Under the pieces are notes generated by a model. It worked only from the letters and a program-made list of their open reading frames with translations, was not told where the DNA came from and searched no databases. The translations under genes were made by a program, and so were the position numbers. Shown here one piece after another: positions 36,187 through 44,628 of a stretch of 64,000 nucleotides of DNA (position 1 is its first letter; each line of letters begins with the position of its first letter). Origin of the DNA: an uncultured Lachnospiraceae bacterium (GTDB taxonomy: Bacteria; Bacillota; Clostridia; Lachnospirales; Lachnospiraceae); contig CANQPM010000003.1 in the NCBI GenBank assembly GCA_947625775.1, positions 124,001 to 188,000 on the forward strand. Direction: 5' to 3'.

Positions 36187-36585
36187 ATGAATGTAAGCGG
36201 CAATCAATACCTTTCCATAGAGCAGCTTCGCGACCAGTATTTTAAACAGCAGAAGCAGAGCCAGAATAATGTCACGCAGGACGGTTTCAGCTTTGGGGAA
36301 ATACTTCAAAAGCATCAGGCAGAGCAGACAGGCGAGGTAAAATTTTCAAAGCATGCCGCAAACAGGCTGAGCGACAGAAACATAGAGCTGACGCAACAGC
36401 AGCTGGAAAGGTTAAACGACGGTACGAGAAAGGCGGAGGCAAAAGGCATAAAGGAATCTTTAGTGCTTGTTGACAGGCTTGCCTTTATCGTAAACACAAA
36501 GAACAACACGGTAATCACGGCAATGGATCAGACAGAGACGAATGACAGCATATTCACAAATATTGACGGCGCCGTAATAATCTAA
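36187..36585 (+). CDS. Flagellar operon protein of TIGR02530 type
   Basis: This 132-residue protein is of the kind commonly found between flgD and flgE in Firmicutes. The recognisable core is FSKHAANRLSDRNIELT, then GIKESLVLVDRLAFIVNTKN and NTVITAMDQTE. There is no signal or membrane segment. The role is not established; suggested functions include hook assembly support. GGAGGTATAGCT precedes ATG 36187, and flgE begins 93 bases later. Confidence 0.85.
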   Translation: MNVSGNQYLSIEQLRDQYFKQQKQSQNNVTQDGFSFGEILQKHQAEQTGEVKFSKHAANRLSDRNIELTQQQLERLNDGTRKAEAKGIKESLVLVDRLAFIVNTKNNTVITAMDQTETNDSIFTNIDGAVII

Positions 36586-36678
36586 GCAAGCCGGACCTTA
36601 CAGGAGGCTTGAAAAGCTCCCGAATGACGGAAGGAGCGCACGCGGCACGATTATTAGAGTTTAGGAGGTCACTTAATT

Positions 36679-38736
36679 ATGATGAGAGCACTTTTCTCTG
36701 GTGTATCAGGCTTAAAGTCACACCAGACAAGAATGGATGTTATCGGTAACAATATTGCAAACGTTAATACCACGGGCTTCAAGGCTAAAAGGCTTAACTT
36801 TGCTGATATGCTTTATCAGACCACACAGGCTGGCTCAGCGTCAAATACGGAGACGCAGCGAGGCGGCATCAACCCGAGGCAGATAGGTCTTGGCGTAAAG
36901 ACGGGCGCCATCAACACATCAATCACGACAGAAGGCGCAAACCAGTCTACGGGAAACCCTTTCGATCTTAAGCTTACAGGCGAGGCATTCTTTATTGTAA
37001 GCGATGGTACAAATACATATTATACAAGGGACGGATCGTTTGACGTGGATGATGCGGGCTACCTTGTAATGGCAAACACAGGCTATACCGTAATGGGCTG
37101 GACGCTGCCTGATAACGCGGCAAATGACGAGACAGCGACTATCGTACAGGGCGCTACTGTAAAGCCGATTAATGTAAAGCAGTTTACTTCTTATAACCCG
37201 GGCTCGACTACAGGCGCGTACTTCTCAGGCATCATTGACAAAAATGACAGCAATCTCCTCACTGACACAGGCAGACAGGTTAATCTGCAGTTCTATGACA
37301 AGATGGGGTATGAGTATAACTTGAAGTTTGGTATTAAGCCTGTTAAGGATCCAGGTAAATCAACTAGAGATGTTGAAAATAAGGAAACGCTTTATACATA
37401 TGCTAATGGATTATATGTGATTGATAATTCCAAGAAGACTTATACCCTGACATATCCCGCGGATGCAGGTGGTGCGGCTACTACGGCAGATTGGAAAGAG
37501 GGACTTTTGCCCGATGTGCAGGAGAAAATTGAAAATCTGCTTGAAAGAGCACATACTGCGGGAGCAAAAGATCCAGTAAAACTTACTTTTTCTTTTGCCA
37601 AAGATGGGGCTGGCGATGGCGGAACGGTGACTATAACATCAGATCCAGCACCAACAGCACCTGGAGTAGCGAAAACAGAGGAGTTCCATGTAGATTATAA
37701 TTTTGGGGAATCTATTTTGTGTAAAAAAGGCGTGGAGCTTAATGTGACATTTGATGGCACGTTAGGATACTCGACGACTAAGGATAAAACAGGACTTGTT
37801 GATGTATCAAAAGAAACTTTGGAAGCGATTTTGCCGCCAGGTAGTGCTCTAGACACAGTAAATACAACTACTCCACTCGTGATACCGAGTATTCGCATTA
37901 CGACACAGTCATACACTGATGAGGCAGGCAATCCCCAGACAAAGCGGAAGATTGAAAAGGGAGATGCTGCGGGCGGATTTACTGAGATTACAAATGTTGA
38001 GTATGGAGATTTGACTGGTCTTCTTGCAGTAGGTAAGGATAGTGTCATTTCGCAGTACATGACAACAGAGGAGATAGATGCAACAGGGAATCTCCCAGGT
38101 CAGTATGTGATGACGCTTCTAGGCATGACTGATTCTACAGGTGCAACAGTTAATATCTCAAATTTGGGTGATGTCACATATGATTTAGTATATAATACTG
38201 ACAACGGACTGTTTTCGTATGTTGGTTCAGAGGGAAATGATACATTTACGCTCAATTTAAGTGCAATTAATAGTGAAAATAATTTCTCCGACTTGACAAT
38301 TGACATGTCCGACACCAAGAACGTAGACAATGAGGGCAAGTGTACCCTTGAAGGTCTTAGGAGCGACGGACGCAAGGACGGCAAATGGACTGGCGTAAGC
38401 ATTGGCACGGACGGCACAGTCACAGTCAACTACAGCAACGGCATGACAAGGGACATTGCCCAGATAGCAGTAGCAACCTTCGGTAACGCAATGGGACTTG
38501 AGAACGCAGGCGACAACCTCTATGAAGAAAGCCAGAGCTCAGGCGAAGCAAGCATAGTGGACATCGCAGCAAGCGGCACAGGCTACATGACAAGCGGCGT
38601 ACTCGAGATGAGCAACGTCGACCTCTCACAGGAGTTTACAGAGATGATAACCACCCAGAGAGGCTTCCAGGCGAACAGCCGTATAATCACTACATCAGAC
38701 TCAATCCTCGAGGAACTCGTAAACCTCAAGAGATAA
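36679..38736 (+). CDS. flgE: Flagellar hook protein FlgE, with a divergent central region
   Basis: The protein has 685 residues, longer than the 400 or so of enteric FlgE. Conserved termini: MDVIGNNIANVNTTGFKAKR at residues 20-40, GEAFFIVSDGTNTYYTRDGS near 110, and the C-terminal VDLSQEFTEMITTQRGFQAN. The centre (roughly bases 37310-38300, residues 210-540) forms the surface-exposed hook domains and has visibly different, AT-richer codon use (many GAT, GTT, ACT, AAA) than both ends, suggesting replacement by recombination. ATG 36679 is preceded by GGAGGT. An intrinsic terminator follows 14 bases after the stop. Confidence 0.95.
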   Translation: MMRALFSGVSGLKSHQTRMDVIGNNIANVNTTGFKAKRLNFADMLYQTTQAGSASNTETQRGGINPRQIGLGVKTGAINTSITTEGANQSTGNPFDLKLTGEAFFIVSDGTNTYYTRDGSFDVDDAGYLVMANTGYTVMGWTLPDNAANDETATIVQGATVKPINVKQFTSYNPGSTTGAYFSGIIDKNDSNLLTDTGRQVNLQFYDKMGYEYNLKFGIKPVKDPGKSTRDVENKETLYTYANGLYVIDNSKKTYTLTYPADAGGAATTADWKEGLLPDVQEKIENLLERAHTAGAKDPVKLTFSFAKDGAGDGGTVTITSDPAPTAPGVAKTEEFHVDYNFGESILCKKGVELNVTFDGTLGYSTTKDKTGLVDVSKETLEAILPPGSALDTVNTTTPLVIPSIRITTQSYTDEAGNPQTKRKIEKGDAAGGFTEITNVEYGDLTGLLAVGKDSVISQYMTTEEIDATGNLPGQYVMTLLGMTDSTGATVNISNLGDVTYDLVYNTDNGLFSYVGSEGNDTFTLNLSAINSENNFSDLTIDMSDTKNVDNEGKCTLEGLRSDGRKDGKWTGVSIGTDGTVTVNYSNGMTRDIAQIAVATFGNAMGLENAGDNLYEESQSSGEASIVDIAASGTGYMTSGVLEMSNVDLSQEFTEMITTQRGFQANSRIITTSDSILEELVNLKR

Positions 38737-38750
38737 TTAAACAATAACTA

Positions 38751-38783
38751 AAAAAGCCCACACATCAAAAGTGTGGGCTTTTT
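38751..38783 (+). terminator. Intrinsic terminator inside the fla/che cluster, after flgE
   Basis: AAAAAGCCCACAC (38751-38763) and GTGTGGGCTTTTT (38771-38783) form a 13-bp perfect stem with a 7-base loop and a T-run. This is a textbook terminator, 15 bases after the flgE stop and 32 before flbD. Transcription of flbD and beyond must depend on read-through or on new promoters. Confidence 0.9.
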
Positions 38784-38815
38784 GCGGATAGCAGCGCTCA
38801 ACAGGAGGCACAAAA

Positions 38816-39052
38816 ATGATAGAGCTGACAAAAATAAACGGCGTAAAAATACTGGTAAACTCAAACCTTATAGAAACAGTCGAGGAGACGCCCGACACAG
38901 TCATAAGCCTGACAACCGGAAAAAGAATTATTACAAAAGAAAGTAGACAAGACATAAAAAATCTTGTAAAATTAACTAGGCAGGAATATTTTAAAAAAAT
39001 TTTTGACGGTGAGATGCTGCCATATAGCGAAAAAAGTCCTGACGAACAGTGA
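38816..39052 (+). CDS. flbD: FlbD/SwrD family flagellar protein
   Basis: The protein has 78 residues: MIELTKINGVKILVNSNLIE, then VEETPDTVISLTTGKRIITK, the typical FlbD core. In Bacillus the homologue SwrD raises motor power by increasing stator engagement. It is followed here by motA and motB, consistent with a stator-linked role. AGGAGG precedes ATG 38816. The basic C-terminal extension (KKIFDGEMLPYSEK) is variable in the family. Confidence 0.9.
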   Translation: MIELTKINGVKILVNSNLIETVEETPDTVISLTTGKRIITKESRQDIKNLVKLTRQEYFKKIFDGEMLPYSEKSPDEQ

Positions 39053-39146
39053 CATTAAATGAATGAAAGAGCCATTGGACACAGGCGTTTCAAGGCGCGT
39101 AAAAGCTCTATAAATGGATAAATAATATAAATTATTCAGAAAATTG

Positions 39147-39175
39147 TTGCAATTTATGTGTCCTTAAAGTATTAT
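39147..39175 (+). promoter_or_regulatory. Sigma-A-like promoter before motA
   Basis: TTGCAA at 39147-39152, a 17-base spacer and TATTAT at 39170-39175 (4/6 and 5/6) lie in the 188-base AT-rich gap between flbD and motA. With the terminator after flgE, this makes motA the probable head of a second transcription unit. Confidence 0.55.
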
Positions 39176-39240
39176 AGATATATAGATAAAATGGACATAG
39201 GTGAGTTTATGTTCAAAATTCAAAGGGGTGTGTTTGGAAA

Positions 39241-40044
39241 ATGGATATAGCGTCTTTAGTTGGACTGCTTGTATGCTTGGTTCTCGTTGTGTTTGGTATG
39301 TTCAACTCTGCAGGCGGCAGCCTTAGCGGTCTGTTTTATTTCTTGGATCCTGCTTCAGCGCTGATTACCTTTGGCGGCTCGATATTTGCGACCATGGCGT
39401 CAGTCAGCATGCCGAACTTCATAGGCGGTCTAAAGAGCATAAGCCTGATATTTAAAGCTCAAAATGAAAACGTGCCTGAGATGATTAAAAAGATTATCGA
39501 GCTTTCAAACGTAGCCCGAAAAGAAGGTCTTCTCTCGCTTGAGGAAGCGGCAGGCAATCTTGAAGACGAATTTATGAAAAAAGGCATAATGCTTATAGTT
39601 GATGGTACTGATCCCGAGCTTGTAAGGGCGATTATGGAGACAGACCTAAACAGCATAGAGGAGCGCCACAAGCTGAGGTCAGGCTTTTGGGACACTCTCG
39701 GAGCGATGGGACCTGCATGGGGTATGATTGGTACGCTTGTTGGCTTGGTATGTATGCTTAATAACATGTCCGATCCTTCATCTATCGGTCCTAAGATGGG
39801 CGTTGCGCTGATTACGACATTCTACGGCTCGATGCTTGCCAACTGGGTATGTACGCCCGCCTCAAACAAGCTTCAGGCAAACAACGCCGTAGAGATACAG
39901 GCAAAGGCGATTATGATAGAGGGACTTCTCTCAATACAGGCAGGAGAGAACCCTAGAGTTATAGAGGAGAAACTTAAATCCTTCCTTGCACCCAGCGAGC
40001 GTACAAGCTCTGAGGAAGGCGCAGCCAGCGGAGGTGAGGCTTAA
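39241..40044 (+). CDS. motA: Flagellar stator protein MotA
   Basis: The protein has 267 residues and four predicted TM helices: two near the N-terminus (SLVGLLVCLVLVVFGMF and the following) and two at about 145-205 (FWDTLGAMGPAWGMIGTLVG, containing the conserved TM3 proline). The cytoplasmic loop between them carries the charged residues that meet FliG. It forms the proton (or sodium) channel with MotB, which overlaps it by one base. Confidence 0.95.
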   Translation: MDIASLVGLLVCLVLVVFGMFNSAGGSLSGLFYFLDPASALITFGGSIFATMASVSMPNFIGGLKSISLIFKAQNENVPEMIKKIIELSNVARKEGLLSLEEAAGNLEDEFMKKGIMLIVDGTDPELVRAIMETDLNSIEERHKLRSGFWDTLGAMGPAWGMIGTLVGLVCMLNNMSDPSSIGPKMGVALITTFYGSMLANWVCTPASNKLQANNAVEIQAKAIMIEGLLSIQAGENPRVIEEKLKSFLAPSERTSSEEGAASGGEA

Positions 40045-40946
40045 TGGCAAAGAAAAAAGAGGAGTTCAAGCTCCCGCCTGGAACCCCGGCGCCGTGGATG
40101 AGCACTTTCTCGGATATGATGACATTGCTTATGTGCTTCTTCGTGCTTTTGTTCTCAATGTCAACTGTTGACGCCGCCAAGTTTGAGGAAGTGGCAAAGA
40201 GCTTCCAGTCAACGTTCAGTGTCTTTCAGGGCGGAGCGCAGGCGATAGGCGACGGCATACTTATAAGCGCGGGAGTGAGCCAGTTAAACCAGCTTGATGA
40301 ATACATAAATTCCACGGGCCGCACAGCGGACTCAAATGTTACCACCAATGAAATGGAGGAAAGCACAGCCAAAAATTCCATGAGCGAGCAGATGAAAGAG
40401 GCTGCGGAGGCGCTTGGCATGTCGCAGGAGGAAATAGAGCAGCTTGAGGAATCACTGGCGCAGATTGAGGCTGAGAAACTGGAGCTTTCAGAGGAGCTTG
40501 CGGAAAATATTGAGGAGTCTCTCGCGGAAAGCATGATGAGCGATATAGTAGATGTCGAGTTTACGGGAGATTATGTGCTTCTGACTCTTGACGGCGCGTT
40601 TTTGTTTGACTCAGGCAGGGCGGATTTGAAAGCCGACGCTATTCCCGTGCTTGATAAAATCGGCGTGATACTTGCCAAATATGCCGATTCCGGCATTGAA
40701 ATAGAAGGTCACACGGATTCAGTCCCATTAAACGGCGGACGCTATGAGAATAACGATGTGCTTAGCAGCTACAGAGCTTTGGCGGTATTTGATTACCTTG
40801 TTGATAACGCGGCGATTGATCCGAGCACTGTTAAACATTCGGGGAGAGGCGAATATGTCCCCATAGCGGACAATTCCACACCCGAGGGCAGGGCAAAGAA
40901 CAGAAGGGTAGAGATAAAAATATATAATTCACTGAGCACATATTAA
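40044..40946 (+). CDS. motB: Flagellar stator protein MotB
   Basis: The 300-residue protein has one TM helix (about 25-45, MTLLMCFFVLLFSMSTV) preceded by the ion-binding aspartate Asp24 in TFSDMM. An Glu-rich linker coiled coil (about 105-165) is followed by the OmpA/MotB peptidoglycan-binding domain (IEIEGHTDSVPLNGGRYENN, then KNRRVEIKI). ATG 40044 shares its A with the motA stop, indicating tight coupling. The linker is longer and more acidic than in Bacillus MotB. Confidence 0.95.
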   Translation: MAKKKEEFKLPPGTPAPWMSTFSDMMTLLMCFFVLLFSMSTVDAAKFEEVAKSFQSTFSVFQGGAQAIGDGILISAGVSQLNQLDEYINSTGRTADSNVTTNEMEESTAKNSMSEQMKEAAEALGMSQEEIEQLEESLAQIEAEKLELSEELAENIEESLAESMMSDIVDVEFTGDYVLLTLDGAFLFDSGRADLKADAIPVLDKIGVILAKYADSGIEIEGHTDSVPLNGGRYENNDVLSSYRALAVFDYLVDNAAIDPSTVKHSGRGEYVPIADNSTPEGRAKNRRVEIKIYNSLSTY

Positions 40947-41004
40947 GGATGATTGTGAATTTCAGAATTAAAAGCCGCTAAAGCGGCAAGAGAGCGAGGA
41001 AGAA

Positions 41005-41523
41005 ATGAAACGTAATTTATTGTCAATTATTATTTTAGCATTGCTGGTAGTAAATATTGTATTGACAGCTATTATGATGGTGAGCGTGTCAAGCGCGTCA
41101 AAGAAAACGGCGGAGCTTGCGGAGAACATTCTTACAATTGTTGATTTGGAGATAAACGGCGTGCCCGCGTCAGAACAGGGAACCGCAGTTTCAATGGAAA
41201 ATACAGCTGTCTACAACATATCAGAGGAGATGACAATTCCCCTCAAGTCAGGCGAGGACGGCGTGGCTCATTATGCTGTCGGCAACGTATCTCTTTCAAT
41301 GGATACTACCCACGAGGATTATAAAAAGTACGGCGATGCTGAGACAATGGCGACGCGCGAAGGACTTATAAAGGATATCGTGTTTGGAGTAATCGGCAAA
41401 TACACGAAGGAGGAAATGCAGGCTAACTCAAACGCGGTTAAGCAGGAAATCCTTACGGAAATTCAGAATTTGTTTGATTCAGAATTTATATATGGTATAT
41501 CATACAACTTCTTGTATTCATAA
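41005..41523 (+). CDS. fliL: Flagellar basal body-associated protein FliL
   Basis: The protein has 172 residues. A single N-terminal TM helix (about 5-27, LSIIILALLVVNIVLTAIMM) is followed by an extracytoplasmic domain of the stomatin-like FliL type. FliL clamps around stator units. Identity rests on topology, length and place between motB and fliM; primary-sequence motifs are weak, as usual in this family. GCGAGGAAG precedes ATG 41005. Confidence 0.85.
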   Translation: MKRNLLSIIILALLVVNIVLTAIMMVSVSSASKKTAELAENILTIVDLEINGVPASEQGTAVSMENTAVYNISEEMTIPLKSGEDGVAHYAVGNVSLSMDTTHEDYKKYGDAETMATREGLIKDIVFGVIGKYTKEEMQANSNAVKQEILTEIQNLFDSEFIYGISYNFLYS

Positions 41524-41568
41524 AAGCGCAATATCTCTTAAACCTAACAACAGGGGGTGGTTATTGAG

Positions 41569-42549
41569 ATGGGAGATGTGCTTTCTCAAAGCGAGATAGA
41601 CAGCCTGCTCGCGGCGTTAAGCAGCGGCGAGCTTGATGTACAGGATATGCAGGAGAAGGATGAAAGGCAGGTTAAAAATTATGATTTTAGCCGTCCTGCA
41701 AAATTCTCAAAAGAGCATTTAAGAACCTTAAATATGATATTCGACCACTATGGAAGACTTCTGTCAACCAATCTGCCTGTATATCTGCGTAAAAACGTAC
41801 AGGTAAATGTAGCAAGTTCAGAGACGGTAACTTTTGCGGAGTTTTCAAATGCATTGTCAAATCCTGTCCTGCTTACGGTAGTTAATTTTTCGCCTATGCC
41901 GGGCTCGATTATAATGGAGCTGACAAGCGGTCTTGGGTATGCCATTATAGACAGGATGCTGGGCGGCAGAGGCGAGGCCCTCGAAAAGCCAAGAGATTTC
42001 TCGGAGATAGAGATGGGCATTATAGAGCGGATAATGGTTATATGTATGCAGCTGCTCAGGGAACCTTGGAAAAATGTTGCGGATGTCAATCCGTACCTGG
42101 AAAGAATAGAGACAAATCCGCAGTTTGCGCAGATTATTTCACCAAGCGATATGGTGGCGCTTGTCACTATGAATATCAGGATTGGCGATGTAGAAGGACT
42201 TATGAATGTATGTCTGCCGTTCTTTACTCTTGAAAATGTTATGGACAGACTAAACACCAAGTTCTGGTATTCAAGTCTGCAGAAGGTAGATGATGAGGAC
42301 TACGAGCAGTTTATTGAGACAATGGTGCGCAGGGTTGACGTGCCTGTCAAGGCTGTACTTGGCAAGAGCGTCATAACTGTGCATGATTTTGTAAATATAC
42401 AGGTGGGTGACATTATAAGGCTTGATTCGCACGTCGAAGACGAACTTGACGTCTACGTCGGAAACATTAAGAAATTCACTGCTGTTCCTGGTGCGAGCAA
42501 GGACTCGTATGCCGTAAGAATAACATCAGTGAACAGGGAGGAGGAATAA
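41569..42549 (+). CDS. fliM: Flagellar motor switch protein FliM
   Basis: The protein has 326 residues from ATG 41569 (GGGGGTGG 8 bases upstream; the in-frame GTG at 41557 lies inside that site). The N-terminal CheY-P docking motif LSQSEIDSLLAAL is intact. The middle CheC-like domain lacks phosphatase residues, and the C-terminal SpoA domain (VPVKAVLGKSVITVHDFVNI) forms the C-ring base with FliY. It ends 4 bases before fliY. Confidence 0.96.
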   Translation: MGDVLSQSEIDSLLAALSSGELDVQDMQEKDERQVKNYDFSRPAKFSKEHLRTLNMIFDHYGRLLSTNLPVYLRKNVQVNVASSETVTFAEFSNALSNPVLLTVVNFSPMPGSIIMELTSGLGYAIIDRMLGGRGEALEKPRDFSEIEMGIIERIMVICMQLLREPWKNVADVNPYLERIETNPQFAQIISPSDMVALVTMNIRIGDVEGLMNVCLPFFTLENVMDRLNTKFWYSSLQKVDDEDYEQFIETMVRRVDVPVKAVLGKSVITVHDFVNIQVGDIIRLDSHVEDELDVYVGNIKKFTAVPGASKDSYAVRITSVNREEE

Positions 42550-42553
42550 GACA

Positions 42554-43786
42554 ATGGACGGTATGTTGTCGCAAGATGAAATAAATGCGCTGCTAAACGG
42601 CGTAGACCTGTCCGCAGGTGACGGCGGCGGGACGGCTACAGACACAGCTGCGGCAGGCGGCGCAGAAGAAGACCTTACCAACGTGGAGAAGGATGCGATT
42701 GGAGAGGTAGCCAATATAAGTATGGGTACTTCGGCTACAACGCTTTACTCACTGGTAAATAGAAAGGTTAATATTACGACGCCCGTTGTAGAAATGTGTA
42801 CTTGGGGAGATGTAATGCAGGATTATGAAAAGCCCTGCGTATTTATCCAGATAAAGTACACAGTCGGGTTGAATGGTACGAACATATTAGTTTTAAAGGA
42901 GCATGATGTAAAGGTTATCACTGACCTGATGATGGGCGGTGACGGCACAAACATAGACGGCGAGCTCAGCGAGCTTCATCTGAGCGCTATTTCAGAGGCT
43001 ATGAACCAGATGATGGGCTCAGCATCGACCTCTCTGTCATCAATGCTTGGTAAAACCATAGATATAAGCCCGCCAGAGGCAAGTTTAGTGGATTTGCAGA
43101 CAAAAGAGCCAAGGGAGCTTTCTCCATTCCTGGAGGACAGGTTTGTAAAGGTTTCTTTCCGCATGCAGATTGATGAATTGGTTGATTCGACGTTGATGCA
43201 GCTGTATCCGTATGATTTTGCCAAATCAATATATGACGTGTTTATGCAGCAGCAGATGGGCGGTATGGCGGCATCTGAACCAGCGCCAGCTCCCGCACCG
43301 ACACCTGCTCCCGCGCCTGCACCTATGCCGACGCCTGCGCCAGCACCAACACCCGCAGCTCCTGCAATGGATATGAGCGCTATGGGCGGAATGCAGCCTC
43401 AAATGGGAATGCCACAGATGGGTTACGGCATGCCCCCCCAGATGGGAATGCCTCAAATGGGGATGCCGCAGATGGGCTATGGTATGCCGAATATGAGCAT
43501 ACAGCCTGCGCAGTTCCAAAATTTCTCGGCGCCGCAGGGTGAGATGGTAAGCGCAGAGAGCATTGGACTTATCAGGGACGTACCTTTGGAGGTAACTGTA
43601 GAGCTTGGCAGAACGAGTAAATCAATTTCTGATATTCTTGAATTTGCACCGGGTACTATTATAGAGCTTGACAAGATAGCGGGCGAGCCTATCGACGTGC
43701 TTGTAAACGGCAAGTTTGTCGCTAAGGGCGAGGTAGTTGTCATTGAGGAAAGCTTTGGTGTAAGGATTATGGAGATTATTAAATAA
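42554..43786 (+). CDS. fliY: Flagellar switch protein and CheY-P phosphatase FliY (FliN-type C-terminus)
   Basis: The 410-residue protein begins with a FliM_N-like CheY-binding motif (MLSQDEINALLNGV). The CheC-like domain has both phosphatase sites of the pattern D/S-x3-E-x2-N-x22-P: DAIGEVAN and SAISEAMN, each with proline 23 residues after the Asn. A Pro/Ala stretch and a Met/Gly/Pro/Gln repeat (about 240-315) link to the C-terminal SpoA domain (VPLEVTVELGRTSKSISDIL). It should both form the C ring and dephosphorylate CheY-P. Confidence 0.95.
   Translation: MDGMLSQDEINALLNGVDLSAGDGGGTATDTAAAGGAEEDLTNVEKDAIGEVANISMGTSATTLYSLVNRKVNITTPVVEMCTWGDVMQDYEKPCVFIQIKYTVGLNGTNILVLKEHDVKVITDLMMGGDGTNIDGELSELHLSAISEAMNQMMGSASTSLSSMLGKTIDISPPEASLVDLQTKEPRELSPFLEDRFVKVSFRMQIDELVDSTLMQLYPYDFAKSIYDVFMQQQMGGMAASEPAPAPAPTPAPAPAPMPTPAPAPTPAAPAMDMSAMGGMQPQMGMPQMGYGMPPQMGMPQMGMPQMGYGMPNMSIQPAQFQNFSAPQGEMVSAESIGLIRDVPLEVTVELGRTSKSISDILEFAPGTIIELDKIAGEPIDVLVNGKFVAKGEVVVIEESFGVRIMEIIK
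43276..43497 (+). repeat. Low-complexity coding repeat in fliY
   Basis: Within fliY an Ala-Pro stretch (about 43276-43370) is followed by near-repeats encoding MGMPQMGYGMP and PQMGMPQMG (about 43390-43497). It is translated, variable linker sequence, not a separate element. Confidence 0.8.
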
Positions 43787-43825
43787 AAAGCTATAAATCT
43801 TGTTTGTAGAAAGGAAAGAATAAAT

Positions 43826-44188
43826 ATGGGAAAGAGAATTCTTATTGTTGATGATGCAGCTTTTATGCGAATGATGATTAAGGACATTCTTACAAAGAAC
43901 GGATATGAAATTGCTGCAGAAGCAGAGAATGGCAAGATTGCGGTTGATAAGTACAAGGAGGCTTCTCCTGACCTTACGCTTCTTGACATTACCATGCCTG
44001 AGATGGACGGTATTCAGGCGTTAAAGGCTATAAAAGCAGTTGATCCGGGCGCGAATGTCATTATGTGTTCGGCAATGGGACAGCAGGCGATGGTTATAGA
44101 GGCTATCCAGTCAGGCGCCAAGGACTTTATTGTTAAGCCGTTCCAGGCGGAGCGTGTTTTAGAGGCGGTTAAGAAGGTAGTCGGTTAA
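43826..44188 (+). CDS. cheY: Chemotaxis response regulator CheY
   Basis: This is a 120-residue single receiver domain with acidic pocket Asp9/Asp10, phosphoacceptor Asp54 (TLLDITMPEMDG), conserved Thr/Ser region VIMCSAMGQQ, and Lys in FIVKPF. CheY-P binds FliM and FliY and sets rotation direction. AGAAAGGAAAG precedes ATG 43826. Its TAA overlaps the fliO ATG by one base. Confidence 0.97.
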   Translation: MGKRILIVDDAAFMRMMIKDILTKNGYEIAAEAENGKIAVDKYKEASPDLTLLDITMPEMDGIQALKAIKAVDPGANVIMCSAMGQQAMVIEAIQSGAKDFIVKPFQAERVLEAVKKVVG

Positions 44189-44529
44189 TGGATAGAATTG
44201 AATCCGTTGTACAGCTCTTGACTGTAATTCTGATATTTATATTTGTGTTGGTGCTGACTTATTTGGCGACAAAATTTACCGCGAGCTTTCAAAAGAGTAA
44301 AATGTCGGGAGCTAATGTGGAAATTTTGGAGACTGTTAAAATAGCGCCAACCAAGTATATTCAGATTGTCCGCATAGGGGAGAAGTATTTTTCTTATGTG
44401 GTATGCAAGGATACGGTCACATTGCTTGGGGAGCTGTCAAGGGATGATATTTTTGTGCCCGAAAAGGGCGGCAATGTAGTAAATAATATAAGCTTCAAGG
44501 ATATTCTGGAAAAACTCAAAAAGCAGTAG
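44188..44529 (+). CDS. fliO: Flagellar export protein FliO (FliZ-type)
   Basis: The 113-residue protein has one N-terminal TM helix (VVQLLTVILIFIFVLVLTYLA, trimmed core ILIFIFVLVLTY) and a cytoplasmic domain with ANVEILETVKIAPTKYIQIV, the FliO/FliZ hallmark. It helps assemble the FliP-FliQ-FliR export gate. The gene overlaps cheY by one base and is 99 bases before fliP. Confidence 0.9.
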   Translation: MDRIESVVQLLTVILIFIFVLVLTYLATKFTASFQKSKMSGANVEILETVKIAPTKYIQIVRIGEKYFSYVVCKDTVTLLGELSRDDIFVPEKGGNVVNNISFKDILEKLKKQ

Positions 44530-44628
44530 GGCTATTATTTAGTAGTTGGGCTGCTTTTAATTGTTAGAGGGGCTGCTGCGTTTCACATTGTTTGAAAGGA
44601 ATGGGCGGCAGCATTAGAAGGTTATGGT

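Noticed and set aside
43276-43497. Repeats that could be mistaken for a CRISPR-like or satellite array
   Set aside because: They are in frame within fliY and encode an Ala/Pro and Met/Gly/Pro linker; there are no spacers of constant length.
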